Below, piece after piece: positions 7,742 to 16,128 of a stretch of 64,000 nt of DNA. The notes below the pieces were generated by a model that saw only the letters and a program-made list of their open reading frames with translations, was not told where the DNA came from and did not search any database. Numbering within the stretch: the stretch's first letter is position 1; the number at the start of each line of letters is the position of its first letter. Origin of the DNA: CAVPJW01 sp963705525 (GTDB lineage Bacteria > Acidobacteriota > Vicinamibacteria > Vicinamibacterales > CAVPJW01); contig CAVPJW010000007.1 in NCBI GenBank assembly GCA_963705525.1, positions 186,001-250,000 on the forward strand, in the 5' to 3' direction. The position numbers were made by a program, and so were the translations under genes.

Positions 7742-8949
7742 CGGTCCAGAGACCAGTCTGACACGGATTCGTCCGCCTCCTTCTCGACGAGCGGTGAAAT
7801 CTCGCGCAAACGCGACACGAGCGCGATGAGGCGATCGGCCACGTGGTCGATCTCCTCTTCCGTGTTGAATCGTCCCAGTCCGAACCGAATCGACGATCGG
7901 GCCTGCTCGTCGCTGAGACCCATGGCCTTGAGCACGTACGACGGTTCGGGGCTCGCCGACATGCATGCCGATCCGGTTGACACGGCGACACCGGTCAGCC
8001 CCATCAGGATGGATGAGGCATCGACACCGCGAAAACTGATGTTGAGATTCTGAGGCAGCCGGGCCTTCATCGATCCGTTGACGATGGCATCGGGTACGCC
8101 GAGGGACAATCGCGCGTGCAGGCGGTCGCGTAGACGCGCGAGCCTCGCTCGCTCATCGGCTTTCTCTTCAATCGACAGTTCGGCCGCACGCCCGAACCCG
8201 ACGATCCCGGGCACGTTCAACGTTCCCGAGCGTACGCCGTGTTCGTGCCCACCTCCGTCGATGATTGGATCGAGCACGATTCGTGGCTGCCGTCGCCTCA
8301 CACAAAGCGCGCCGACTCCTTTGGGTCCATAGATCTTATGAGCCGTCAACGACATCAGATCGGCCTGAAGCGCCTGAAGATCGACTGGAAGCGTGCCCAC
8401 GGCCTGCACGGCATCCGTGTGGAACAGGATGCCACGCTCTTGTGCGAGCTTTCCGATCTCGCCAATAGGTTGAATCACGCCGGTTTCGTTGTGCGCCATC
8501 ATCACGCTGATAAGCAGCGTCGAGTCGCACAGCGCATCGGTCAACCGGTCCAGATCGATCAAACCGTCGGACCCGACGGGCAGGTACGTGACGCGGCATC
8601 CTTCCCGTTCGAGTCGCCGGCACGTGTCGAGCACCGCCCGATGTTCGGTCGCGACCGTCACGACATGACGATCGCCGTCGCGCGCTCGAACGACGCCCTT
8701 GATCGCCAGGTTGTCGGACTCAGTCGCGCCGCTCGTGAAGACAATGTCCCGCGCGCGGGCGCCGACGAGCGACGCCACTTGCTCGCGGGCCTTCTCGACG
8801 GCGTCGCGCGCCTGCCAGCCGTATTCGTGCGCACGACTCGCCGCATTGCCGAACCGCTCGCCGAAGTACGGGAGCATGGCGTCCAGCACGCGCGGATCGA
8901 CCGGCGTGGTGGCGTGATGATCCAGATAGATGCGGGCAGGTTGTCGCAC
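7738..8949 (-). CDS. iscS: Cysteine desulfurase IscS/NifS
   Basis: 403 aa PLP enzyme that removes sulfur from cysteine to give alanine and a protein persulfide. It begins IYLDHHATTPVDPRVLDAM. The internal aldimine lysine is in SLTAHKIYGPKGVGA, and the persulfide cysteine loop is STGSACMSASPEPSYVL. GATESDNLAIKG is the typical PLP phosphate-binding stretch. It starts 13 bp after the Rrf2 regulator gene and overlaps iscU by 4 bp. Besides clusters it could feed the rhodanese-E1 fusion encoded just upstream (9490-10929), which needs a persulfide donor. Confidence 0.95.
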   Translation of the reverse strand: MRQPARIYLDHHATTPVDPRVLDAMLPYFGERFGNAASRAHEYGWQARDAVEKAREQVASLVGARARDIVFTSGATESDNLAIKGVVRARDGDRHVVTVATEHRAVLDTCRRLEREGCRVTYLPVGSDGLIDLDRLTDALCDSTLLISVMMAHNETGVIQPIGEIGKLAQERGILFHTDAVQAVGTLPVDLQALQADLMSLTAHKIYGPKGVGALCVRRRQPRIVLDPIIDGGGHEHGVRSGTLNVPGIVGFGRAAELSIEEKADERARLARLRDRLHARLSLGVPDAIVNGSMKARLPQNLNISFRGVDASSILMGLTGVAVSTGSACMSASPEPSYVLKAMGLSDEQARSSIRFGLGRFNTEEEIDHVADRLIALVSRLREISPLVEKEADESVSDWSLDR

Positions 8950-8962
8950 GGTGCGACCTCGT

Positions 8963-9418
8963 TCAGAGTTGCGGCTGAACGGTGGCTCGAGACACCGGGA
9001 CGATGTGTGCGGCTGGTCGGTCAGACGCCAGTTCGGCGATGGAGCACGACTCGAGCGCCTGAATGATGCGTTCCCTCACGCGCCAGAGCGGGTCCCTCAC
9101 GTTGCATTTCGAATATTGGTCGCAGCTCGGATCCTCGTTCGAGCAGGCGGTGACGGTCAGCGGGCCGTCAATCGCCTGGACGACGTCGGCGATCGAGATG
9201 CGAGTGGCCGGTCTGGCCAGCTGGTAGCCGCCGCGCGTGCCTTGCTGCGATTGGAGGAGGCCCTTGTGCACCAGCCGCTGGAGTACCTTGGCCATCAGCT
9301 CGGTGGGAATGTCGAACTGGCCGGCAATCTCGCGGGCGCTGGACGCCTGATCGCGTCTCAGCGTGAGATGCTTCATGGCAATCAGCGCGTAATCGGCCTT
9401 CTTGGATAGCCTCAGCAT
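8963..9418 (-). CDS. iscR: Rrf2-family Fe-S transcription regulator, IscR-like
   Basis: 151 aa. The N-terminal winged helix is typical (MLRLSKKADYALIAM, REIAGQFDIPTELMAKVLQRL, GTRGGYQLARP). C92, C99 and C105 (ACSNEDPSC...KC) match the spacing of the [2Fe-2S] ligands of IscR (92, 98, 104 in E. coli), so it should sense cluster or iron status. It leads the iscR-iscS-iscU operon. Sites of the IscR GAC-N7-GTC type overlap two other promoters in the window: the cysteine operon (12341-12353) and FTR1 (55207-55233). No equally good copy is seen in its own 71-bp upstream region. A CymR/CysR-type sulfur sensor is the main alternative, but those lack the cysteines. Confidence 0.88.
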   Translation of the reverse strand: MLRLSKKADYALIAMKHLTLRRDQASSAREIAGQFDIPTELMAKVLQRLVHKGLLQSQQGTRGGYQLARPATRISIADVVQAIDGPLTVTACSNEDPSCDQYSKCNVRDPLWRVRERIIQALESCSIAELASDRPAAHIVPVSRATVQPQL

Positions 9419-9489
9419 GCGCCTGAACTCGCCTGAGCTCGGACGTACTGTAGCGACCTATACCCGCAAAGTAAAGAACGGTCGCGCGC

Positions 9490-10929
9490 TCAGTATCTGG
9501 GCTGACTCGGATCGATCTTGTCCACCCAGTCGACGATGCCGCCCTTCAGGTTTCTCGCCTTACCGAACCCCGCCGACCGCAGGAACTCCACCGCCCTGGC
9601 GCTCCGCACACCCGACTTGCAGTGCACGACCAGCTCGCGGGCGCTGTCGAGCTCGTGCGCGCGCTGCGGAAGATCGCCGAGCGGGATCAGGACCGATCCC
9701 GGAATGCGGTTGATCTGATACTCCTGTGGCTCCCGAACGTCCAGAATGAGGGGACGCTCTCCGCGATCGAGCCGTTCATTCAGCTCCTGGACGGTAATCT
9801 CGGGGACACCCGAGTGTGAATCGCTGGCCACGGCAGGTCCGACACCGCAAAACTGATCGTAGTCGATCAGGGCCCGGACCGTCGGATGCGTTCCGCACAC
9901 GGGGCAGTCCGGATCCTTCCTGAGCTTCAGCTCGCGGAACTTCATCCTCAGGGCGTCAAAGATCAGAAAGCGACCGATGAGAGGCTCGCCCGAACCGATG
10001 ATGAGCTTGATCGCCTCCGTCGCCTGGATCGTGCCAATGATGCCGGGCAGCACACCGAGCACCCCACCCTCCGCGCAACTCGGCACCAGCCCTGGCGGCG
10101 GCGGCTCGGGATAGAGACAGCGGTAGCACGGACCTTCCTTCGTCGCAAAGACGGACGCCTGCCCCTCGAATCGGAAGATGCTGCCGTACACGTTCGGCTT
10201 GCCCAGGAGCACGCACGCATCGTTGACGAGATACCGCGTCGGGAAATTGTCGGTACCGTCCACGACGATGTCGTAATGAGAGAGGAGGTCGAGGGCATTC
10301 GCCGAGCTGAGCGCGACCTCGTGCGTTTCGATCCGGATCTCCGGATTGATGGAGTTCAGCCGATCCTTGGCGGACGCCAGCTTCGGCCGGCCCACGTCGG
10401 ACGTTCCATGCAGAATCTGACGCTGCAGGTTGCTGAAGTCCACAGTGTCGAAATCCACGATGCCAAGCGTGCCGACACCCGCGGCGGCGAGATAAAGCCC
10501 GACCGGCGATCCGAGCCCGCCGGCGCCGATGCAGAGGACGCGCGCCGCCTTCAGCTTGCGCTGCCCGTCCATGCCGACCTCGGGCATGATCAGGTGCCGG
10601 CTGTAGCGCTTCACCTCGTCCTTCGACAGCGTCGGGAGCTCCGCTTCAGCGACCGCACCACCCGCGACCGACGGGATGATGCTGATCGTGTCGCCGGGAC
10701 TGACTGCCGTCTGCTCCTTGTCCAGGTACCGGATGTCTTCGTCGTTCAGATACACGTTGACAAAGCTGCGAAGACGTCCCTGATCGGTGAAGAGATGTTG
10801 CCGGAGCCCGCCATACTCCTTCGTGAGGTTCGAGAGCAGCTCGCCGACGGTCGTCCCTTCGACGTCGACGCTCTCCTTCTTGCCGGTGAACGGCCTGAGC
10901 GGTGTGGGAATGAGAACTTTGCTCGCCAC
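9490..10929 (-). CDS. Sulfur-carrier (CysO/ThiS/MoaD) - E1 adenylyltransferase (MoeB/MoeZ) - rhodanese fusion
   Basis: 479 aa with three domains in one chain. Residues 1-91 are a beta-grasp sulfur carrier (VLIPTPLRPFTGKKESVDV, ending SIIPSVAGG with the diglycine at 90-91). Residues 98-350 are a ThiF/MoeB E1 enzyme: GAGGLGSP nucleotide loop 135-142, D160 and R170 in DFDTVDFSNLQRQ, zinc pairs C268/C271 and C342/C345, and a further cysteine C285. Residues 375-479 are a rhodanese with C437 in HCKSGVRS. The E1 adenylates the carrier tail and the rhodanese supplies sulfur to form a thiocarboxylate. Because the diglycine is internal, the carrier must be cut free after GG (10657-10662); the neighbouring JAMM protease is the obvious candidate. 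The operon order, cysM-like gene then JAMM gene then this gene, indicates cysteine synthesis as with mycobacterial CysO. Confidence 0.92.
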   Translation of the reverse strand: MASKVLIPTPLRPFTGKKESVDVEGTTVGELLSNLTKEYGGLRQHLFTDQGRLRSFVNVYLNDEDIRYLDKEQTAVSPGDTISIIPSVAGGAVAEAELPTLSKDEVKRYSRHLIMPEVGMDGQRKLKAARVLCIGAGGLGSPVGLYLAAAGVGTLGIVDFDTVDFSNLQRQILHGTSDVGRPKLASAKDRLNSINPEIRIETHEVALSSANALDLLSHYDIVVDGTDNFPTRYLVNDACVLLGKPNVYGSIFRFEGQASVFATKEGPCYRCLYPEPPPPGLVPSCAEGGVLGVLPGIIGTIQATEAIKLIIGSGEPLIGRFLIFDALRMKFRELKLRKDPDCPVCGTHPTVRALIDYDQFCGVGPAVASDSHSGVPEITVQELNERLDRGERPLILDVREPQEYQINRIPGSVLIPLGDLPQRAHELDSARELVVHCKSGVRSARAVEFLRSAGFGKARNLKGGIVDWVDKIDPSQPRY

Positions 10930-10941
10930 GTCTGATCCTCG

Positions 10942-11367
10942 TCAGGAAGTGAGCGCCCTGAGGACGCGTTCATCAAATGCGGTCCGCCCGGGATTGAGCG
11001 ACCATGCGGTCAGAACCTTCGGTTCGCCGCCTTCGATCCCCAGTATCAGATACAGGAATGACGGCCATGCGTGGTCCAGGTCGTACTGAGACGGTCGGGC
11101 CGGCGCATCCGGATGCGAATGATAGAAGCCAAGCAGGCTGAGCCCCGTTTCGGCCGCGCGCGCCTCTGCGCGCCGGTAGTCGGTCGTGCTCACCATGAAG
11201 CGGCGACGCGGACCTTCGTCCGTGGTATTGGGTAGCGCGAGCGCTAATTGCACGGCGGTGTCCAAGCCATACAGCGCGCCGCAGCACTCGTTGGGATACG
11301 TCTCCGCGGCGTGGCTGCGGATCGCGTCGGTCACCGCGCTCCCGATAAACACCACGTCGTCGGCCAT
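10942..11367 (-). CDS. mec: JAMM/MPN+ metalloprotease, Mec-like
   Basis: 141 aa zinc isopeptidase-type protein. The complete JAMM signature is visible: E27 in PNECCG, then H83 and H85 in HSHPDAPARPSQYD with S93 and D96, so it should be catalytically active. In Mycobacterium, Mec+ hydrolyses the CysO-cysteine adduct to release cysteine; HcyD of Wolinella trims residues after a carrier diglycine. Here it lies directly after cysM (cysM stop and this ATG abut as TGAATG) and 12 bp before the carrier/E1/rhodanese fusion. It could do both jobs: free the carrier from the fusion and release cysteine from the loaded carrier. The dual role is inference. Confidence 0.9.
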   Translation of the reverse strand: MADDVVFIGSAVTDAIRSHAAETYPNECCGALYGLDTAVQLALALPNTTDEGPRRRFMVSTTDYRRAEARAAETGLSLLGFYHSHPDAPARPSQYDLDHAWPSFLYLILGIEGGEPKVLTAWSLNPGRTAFDERVLRALTS

Positions 11368-12321
11368 TCAGTTCACACCCCCGATGGTCGACCCTTCGGC
11401 TGGTTGTTCCCAGAACCGCTCGGACAAGTACTTCTCGCCGCCGTCGCAGAAGATCGTCACGATGACGGCATTCCTGACCCGCGCGGCGAGCCGGAGCGTT
11501 GCGGCCAGGGCGGCGCCGCTCGAGATGCCGACCAGCAGCCCTTCGCCGACCGCCAGCCGACGCGTGAGCTCGTACGCCTCTTCGGTGCCGACGCGAATAT
11601 CCTCGTCCGCGATCGTCGGATCGTAGATGCCCGGCACGATGGCCGACTCCATGTGCTTCAAGCCTTCGAGGCCATGAAGCGGCGAGTCGGGCTGGACTGA
11701 GACGAGCTCGATCCGAGGATCGTGCTCGCGAAGACGACGACCGACCCCGACGAACGTTCCGCTGGTGCCGAGTCCTGCGACAAAATGGGTGATGCGACCG
11801 CCGGTCTGGTTGAGGATTTCCTGGCCGGTGGTGTCGTAGTGAGCTCGCCAGTTCGCGTCGTTGTTGTACTGGTCCGGATAAAAGTACCGATCGGGTTCGC
11901 TGGCAGCGAGCCGCCGCGCTTCGCGGATCGCCCCATCCGAGCCTTCGAGCGGATTGGTGAATACCATTTCCGCACCGTACGCGCGCAGGATTCTCTTGCG
12001 CTCGGGCGTGACGTTGGAGGGAAGGCAGAGCGTGACCTTGTACCCGCGCGCTGCCCCGATCATCGCGTAGGCAATTCCGGTGTTGCCCGAGGTCGCATCG
12101 AGAATCACGCGATCGGGGGTCAGCGCACCCGCCCGCTCGCCTTCGACAATCATTCGGAACGCCGCGCGGTCCTTGACCGACCCTCCGGGATTCTGCCATT
12201 CCGCCTTCGCATAAAGCTCGACATTCTCGAGCGCGGTTTCGAACCCTCTGAGGCGAAGAAGTGGTGTATTTCCAATGAGTTCAAGGATTGAGGCGGTGGC
12301 CTCTGAAAAGGGCGGCGCCAC
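11368..12321 (-). CDS. cysM: Cysteine synthase, CysM-type (likely sulfur-carrier dependent)
   Basis: 317 aa fold-type II PLP enzyme. The PLP lysine is in NPGGSVKDRAAFRMI, the phosphate/substrate loop in DATSGNTGIAYAM, and THFVAGLGTSGT is followed by a CysM-like stretch (GRRLREHDPRIELVSVQP). Mycobacterial CysM uses O-phosphoserine and CysO thiocarboxylate rather than O-acetylserine and sulfide; the gene order with the JAMM protease and the carrier fusion suggests the same here. GTG 12321 is the first start after the predicted transcription start. No strong ribosome site precedes it, so the start could be slightly different. It is the first gene of the operon. Confidence 0.88.
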   Translation of the reverse strand: MAPPFSEATASILELIGNTPLLRLRGFETALENVELYAKAEWQNPGGSVKDRAAFRMIVEGERAGALTPDRVILDATSGNTGIAYAMIGAARGYKVTLCLPSNVTPERKRILRAYGAEMVFTNPLEGSDGAIREARRLAASEPDRYFYPDQYNNDANWRAHYDTTGQEILNQTGGRITHFVAGLGTSGTFVGVGRRLREHDPRIELVSVQPDSPLHGLEGLKHMESAIVPGIYDPTIADEDIRVGTEEAYELTRRLAVGEGLLVGISSGAALAATLRLAARVRNAVIVTIFCDGGEKYLSERFWEQPAEGSTIGGVN

Positions 12322-12340
12322 GGTGTGTGACCATAAATAC

Positions 12341-12353
12341 GACCGATTTAGTC
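12341..12353 (-). promoter_or_regulatory. Putative IscR/Rrf2 operator in the cysteine operon promoter
   Basis: On the plus strand the core is GACCGATTTAGTC, which fits the IscR type 1 core GACTRWWWYAGTC (recalled from the literature) at 12 of 13 positions. AT-rich flanks extend it in both directions. It lies immediately downstream of the -10 hexamer, over the expected transcription start, where a repressor would block initiation. A similar site (10 of 13 core bases identical) overlaps the FTR1 promoter. Confidence 0.5.
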
Positions 12354-12356
12354 CGA

Positions 12357-12384
12357 ATTATATCATCGCGGATGCGACTGTCAA
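12357..12384 (-). promoter_or_regulatory. Near-consensus sigma-70 promoter of the cysM-mec-carrier operon
   Basis: Reading the minus strand, TTGACA (12379-12384) is separated by 16 bases from TATAAT (12357-12362). Both hexamers are perfect. The predicted start lies near 12350, giving a leader of about 29 bases before the GTG at 12321. Such a strong promoter in a GC-rich genome usually needs a repressor, consistent with the operator at 12341-12353. Confidence 0.75.
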
Positions 12385-12469
12385 CGCGACAGACCGCTCG
12401 TCCCGTCCAGTGATCGGCTCTCTGACCTTTGACTCGTGCGCCGGTCGGCAGGATCCCGTCGGTCGTCGT

Positions 12470-13195
12470 CTACTTGAGCGACGCCGTCAAGGTGACCGAT
12501 GCGCGGACCTCGATCTCGCCGGCAACAATCGGCGGTGAGGGTGGCGGCCCCGGCGCGGCCTCGGCGGCCACCATGCGGAACTGTGGTCCCGGAATCGGCA
12601 CGGCCACACCGGATTCCTGAATTCTCAGGATGCGATCCACGGTGCGGCCGGCACCAGCGGCCGCGGCATCAGCGCGCGCCCGCGCGTCGGCGACCGCCCG
12701 CTTCAGCGCTTCTCGCTCCAGCGACTCACGGTCCCGCAGGTCGAATCGGACGTTCGTCGCGGCCGTCGCGCCCCCACTGGTCGCAGCTGCAATGACGTCT
12801 CCGGTGCGTTCCACTTGATCCACACGGACTTCAATCACATTTCTCGCGACGTAGCCGCGTGAAGTCTGCTTGCCGTTGACGTAGTCGAATTCCTGCTGCA
12901 GGTCGTACGCCGTCGTGCGGATGGCATCCTTCGGGACGTTGGCTTCTGCCAGCTTCTGCAGCACCGACGCCATGGACGCCGCGCTCGCCTTCTGCGCCTC
13001 CATCGGCATCCGGGCGGTCGCCTCGACCGAAATCGTCACGAACGCGCGATCGGGAGCAGCCTTGATCACGCCTTCGCCCGTCGTCACCACGGTTGGAACC
13101 GGCGAACTCGCGTCCTGCGCCGCCAGAACAACCTGAAAGCCCACGATCAGCGCGATGGGAAGCGTCAATGCCGGAAGTCCTATCTGTTTGTTCAC
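12470..13195 (-). CDS. SIMPL-domain (DUF541) periplasmic protein
   Basis: 241 aa. The N-terminal signal peptide (MNKQIGLPALTLPIALIVGFQVVLAAQ) is followed by the SIMPL/DUF541 domain: VVTTGEGVIKAAPDRAFVTISVEA, LAEANVPKDAIRTTAYDLQ, YVARNVIEVRV and a C-terminal strand region ending ASVTLTASL. The C-terminal part carries an Ala/Arg-rich helix (RAVADARARADAAAAGAG) and a Pro-rich loop. Family members are envelope proteins with roles in oxidative-stress resistance and outer-membrane interactions, but the activity is undefined. It is monocistronic and divergent from hom. Confidence 0.85.
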   Translation of the reverse strand: MNKQIGLPALTLPIALIVGFQVVLAAQDASSPVPTVVTTGEGVIKAAPDRAFVTISVEATARMPMEAQKASAASMASVLQKLAEANVPKDAIRTTAYDLQQEFDYVNGKQTSRGYVARNVIEVRVDQVERTGDVIAAATSGGATAATNVRFDLRDRESLEREALKRAVADARARADAAAAGAGRTVDRILRIQESGVAVPIPGPQFRMVAAEAAPGPPPSPPIVAGEIEVRASVTLTASLK

Positions 13196-13338
13196 CTGTG
13201 GCCTCCTCTCTCGGTGGAGCGCGTCCCGCGCCGCCTGACGCGGAAGGGATCAGGAGTATAGCCGAGCATGTTGATGCTCAACCGGCCGAGCCATCGTAAA
13301 CTTTCGCGGATGCATCCACGAGCAGTCGGAGGCACGTC

Positions 13339-14394
13339 ATGGCTTTAGCGGCGCTCGAACTCCGAATCGCCCTCGTCGGGTTTGGCAATGTCGCCCGCCG
13401 TTTCGTCCGCCTTCTCGACGAGCGCAAGGCCGAGCTCCAGGACCAGGAAGGGCTGAACTGCCGGATCGTCGGAATTTCCACGGGCCGCCATGGCCAGACC
13501 TTCTCGGAATCGGGCGTCGATGTCGCGGCAGCGCTCTCCAGCCGCGACGCAGGTCAGCCCTTGCCCTCCAGTGAGGCGCGTCAGGCCAGTTCGGTCGAGT
13601 TCATTCGCCATGCCTGTGGCCGGTGTCGAGATCTGGTCGTGATAGAAACCACGCCCCTCAACGTCAGGAATGGGCAGCCGGCGATTGATCACATCCGGAC
13701 GGCGCTCGAGGGCGGCGCGGACGTCGTGACCGCGAACAAGGGGCCGGTGGCCTTCGCCTATCGCGAACTCCAGGCGCTGGCCGATCGACGAGGCCGCTCC
13801 TTCCTGTTCGAAGGCACGGTGATGGACGGCATTCCGATCTTCAACCTTGTTCGAGAGACTCTTCCGGCGGTGCAGATCACCGCGGTTCGAGGAGTGGTCA
13901 ACAGCACGACCAACCACATCCTGACGGAAATGGAGCGCGGCAAGACCTTCCAAACCGCGCTCAGCGAGATGCAGCAGGCCGGGATTGCCGAAGCCGATCC
14001 ATCGCTCGACATCGAGGGCTGGGACGCAGCCGCGAAGATCGCCGCGCTCTCGAACGTGCTCCTTGGCGGAAACGTGTCACCACAGAATGTGAGGCGAACG
14101 GGCATTTCGGGGATCTCGAACGACGATGTCAAACGGGCGATGGACCAAAACACTCGCATCCGCCTGGTGGCAGAGGCCGAACGCCGCGGCGGCACCGTCG
14201 TCGCGTGGGTCGAGCCCCGCGCGCTCACCCTCGACTCCCCGCTCGCGCACCTCGTGGGGCTGCAGAATGCGCTCATCCTGCGTACGGACCTGCTGGGCGA
14301 GATTGCGATCACGCAGCTCGACGGCGGGTTGACGCAGACGGCCTACGCGCTGCTGAGCGATCTGGTCCGCGTGGCGAGGCGGAGAAGGCATTGA
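13339..14394 (+). CDS. hom: Homoserine dehydrogenase
   Basis: 351 aa. The NAD(P)-binding N-terminus is RIALVGFGNVARRFVRLL; the catalytic domain shows VVTANKGPVAF, FEGTVMDGIPIFNLV, GVVNSTTNHILTEM and IEGWDAAAKIAALSNVLLGG. It reduces aspartate semialdehyde to homoserine in threonine and methionine synthesis. There is no C-terminal ACT domain, so this is the short form, similar to archaeal and some bacterial enzymes and likely without ACT-mediated threonine feedback. GGAGG before ATG 13339 supports the start. The CoA-transferase gene follows after 39 bp. Confidence 0.92.
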   Translation: MALAALELRIALVGFGNVARRFVRLLDERKAELQDQEGLNCRIVGISTGRHGQTFSESGVDVAAALSSRDAGQPLPSSEARQASSVEFIRHACGRCRDLVVIETTPLNVRNGQPAIDHIRTALEGGADVVTANKGPVAFAYRELQALADRRGRSFLFEGTVMDGIPIFNLVRETLPAVQITAVRGVVNSTTNHILTEMERGKTFQTALSEMQQAGIAEADPSLDIEGWDAAAKIAALSNVLLGGNVSPQNVRRTGISGISNDDVKRAMDQNTRIRLVAEAERRGGTVVAWVEPRALTLDSPLAHLVGLQNALILRTDLLGEIAITQLDGGLTQTAYALLSDLVRVARRRRH

Positions 14395-14433
14395 TGCGGC
14401 TTCCGGAGACGGTCACTATAGAATTGTCCGCCG

Positions 14434-15654
14434 ATGACTGACACCAGATCCGCCGGCGACGAATCTGCCGGCCCGCTCCGTGGCATCACCATCGTCGACC
14501 TCACACGAGTGCTGTCGGGACCCTATTGCACGATGCTCCTCGCAGACATGGGTGCGAGGGTCATCAAGATCGAGCAGCCCCGCAAGGGCGACGACACGAG
14601 GGCCTGGGGGCCGCCCTTCGTTGCGGGAGAGAGCGCATATTTCTTGAGCATCAATCGAAATAAGGAAAGCGTCACGCTCGATTTCAAGCATCCCGAGGGC
14701 CGTGACCTGCTGGCACGACTCATCGGCCGGGCCGATGTGGTGGTCGAAAACTTCCGTCCGGGCACGCTCGATCCTCTTGGCTTCGGCTACGCGCAGCTTG
14801 CCAAGAAGCATCCGCGACTCATTTATTGCTCCATATCCGGTTTCGGACAGACCGGACCCCGGCGGACACAGGCCGGATACGATGCGATCGTTCAGGCCGA
14901 AGGCGGGCTGATGAGCATCACAGGCGACGCGGACGGGCCGCCATTTCGGCTCGGCGTGGCGATTGGCGATCTCGTGAGCGGGATGTTCGCGGCGCAGGGA
15001 ATTCTACTGGCGCTCTTCGCACGCTCTCAGACTGGTCGAGGACAGTTCGTTGACATCGCGATGCTGGATTCTGTCGCCGCGCTGCTCACCTACCAGGCCG
15101 CTCTCCTGTTCGCGACGGGCAACCCGCCACAGCGAATGGGCAACCGTCACCCGATGATTGTGCCGTATGAAACGTTCGACGCAAGCGACGGGGCATTCGT
15201 CCTCGCGGTGGGAAACGACGATTTGTGGCGCCGGTTCTGCCGCGCGATCGGTCTCGACGAACTGGGCCGCGATCCGCGCTTCGCCACCAACCGCGATCGC
15301 GTGTCCGCGTACGATCAGCTGCGGCCTCTGCTCACCTCGCGACTCAAGACCCGGTCGAGAGCCGAGTGGCTGACGATTCTGGAATCAGCCGGTGTGCCCG
15401 CGGGATCCGTCCGAAACGTGGAAGAGGTGCTGGCCGATCCGCAGGTCGAAGCCCGCCGGATGGTCGAACACCTCATGCACCCGACGGTCGGGGACCTGCG
15501 GCTGCTCGGCGTGCCGGTGAAGCTGTCGGACACTCCGGGCAGCGTCCGGACCCCGCCGCCCCTCCTGGGCCAGCACACGGCATCGGTTCTCGAACATGAC
15601 CTCGGTCTCGACGAGGCTGCGATCGAACGGCTGCGACAAGCTCACGCAATTTGA
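14434..15654 (+). CDS. Family III CoA-transferase (CaiB/BaiF)
   Basis: 406 aa. Family features: GITIVDLTRVLSGPYCTMLLADMGARVIKIE at the N-terminus (continuous in the protein), NFRPGTLDPLGFGY, CSISGFGQTGP and YDAIVQAEGGLMSITGD, the last holding the catalytic Asp region. The enzyme moves CoA between carboxylic acids (formyl-, succinyl-, carnitinyl- or benzylsuccinyl-CoA are known substrates); the acid cannot be named here. It follows hom closely, with a possible near-leaderless promoter (TATAGA at about 14417), and is followed by an unknown gene 18 bp downstream. Confidence 0.9.
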   Translation: MTDTRSAGDESAGPLRGITIVDLTRVLSGPYCTMLLADMGARVIKIEQPRKGDDTRAWGPPFVAGESAYFLSINRNKESVTLDFKHPEGRDLLARLIGRADVVVENFRPGTLDPLGFGYAQLAKKHPRLIYCSISGFGQTGPRRTQAGYDAIVQAEGGLMSITGDADGPPFRLGVAIGDLVSGMFAAQGILLALFARSQTGRGQFVDIAMLDSVAALLTYQAALLFATGNPPQRMGNRHPMIVPYETFDASDGAFVLAVGNDDLWRRFCRAIGLDELGRDPRFATNRDRVSAYDQLRPLLTSRLKTRSRAEWLTILESAGVPAGSVRNVEEVLADPQVEARRMVEHLMHPTVGDLRLLGVPVKLSDTPGSVRTPPPLLGQHTASVLEHDLGLDEAAIERLRQAHAI

Positions 15655-15672
15655 GAAAGACGGGAACCCAGA

Positions 15673-16101
15673 ATGGAAGTCTCAGAGATTCGACGACGCC
15701 TTCGGCAGGTCATCGAAGGCGCCAAACGGGCGGACGCGGAGAAACGAGTTCGTTCGGACGCCGCCGCGAAAGCCTACGAGGCCTTTCTGCCGCGCACGGC
15801 CCTGCCGGTGTTCCGCACGCTCGCCAGCGCGCTCACCGCAGAGGGTTTGCCATTCCGCGTTTCCAACCCGGCGGCGAGCATCCGGCTGGCCTCGGAGCAC
15901 GCGCCCGAGGACTTCGTCGAACTGGAGCTCGACGCGTCGGGCCCGCTGCCGCAAGTCATCGGGCGAACCAACCGGCGACGCGGAAGCCGCGTCGAGCGCA
16001 CGGAGCGCCCTATTCGAGAAGCGACAGCGGTCGCCGACCTCACCGACGAAGATGTGCTGGCGTTCGCACTGAGCGCGCTCACCGACCTGCTCGAGAGATA
16101 G
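15673..16101 (+). CDS. Hypothetical protein, charged and soluble
   Basis: 142 aa, no signal peptide or membrane segment. It begins with a basic helix (MEVSEIRRRLRQVIEGAKR), has a middle region LPVFRTLASALTAEGLPFRVSNPA, and ends VLAFALSALTDLLER. An Arg-rich stretch around residue 100 (RTNRRRGSRVERTERPIRE) could bind nucleic acid, but this is not a recognised motif. It lies 18 bp after the CoA-transferase gene and probably shares its transcript. Confidence 0.6.
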   Translation: MEVSEIRRRLRQVIEGAKRADAEKRVRSDAAAKAYEAFLPRTALPVFRTLASALTAEGLPFRVSNPAASIRLASEHAPEDFVELELDASGPLPQVIGRTNRRRGSRVERTERPIREATAVADLTDEDVLAFALSALTDLLER

Positions 16102-16128
16102 GTGCCGCGGTGAAGGGACTGAATCGTT

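Noticed and set aside
9419..9489. IscR-type site in front of the iscR-iscS-iscU operon
   Set aside because: The best stretch (GGTCGCTACAGTA on the minus strand) matches only about 8 of 13 core bases, no better than chance; autoregulation is possible but not supported here.
9886..10935. 349-codon plus-strand frame antisense to the carrier/E1/rhodanese gene
   Set aside because: Low-complexity charged translation without motifs; the opposite strand has a complete, motif-rich protein.
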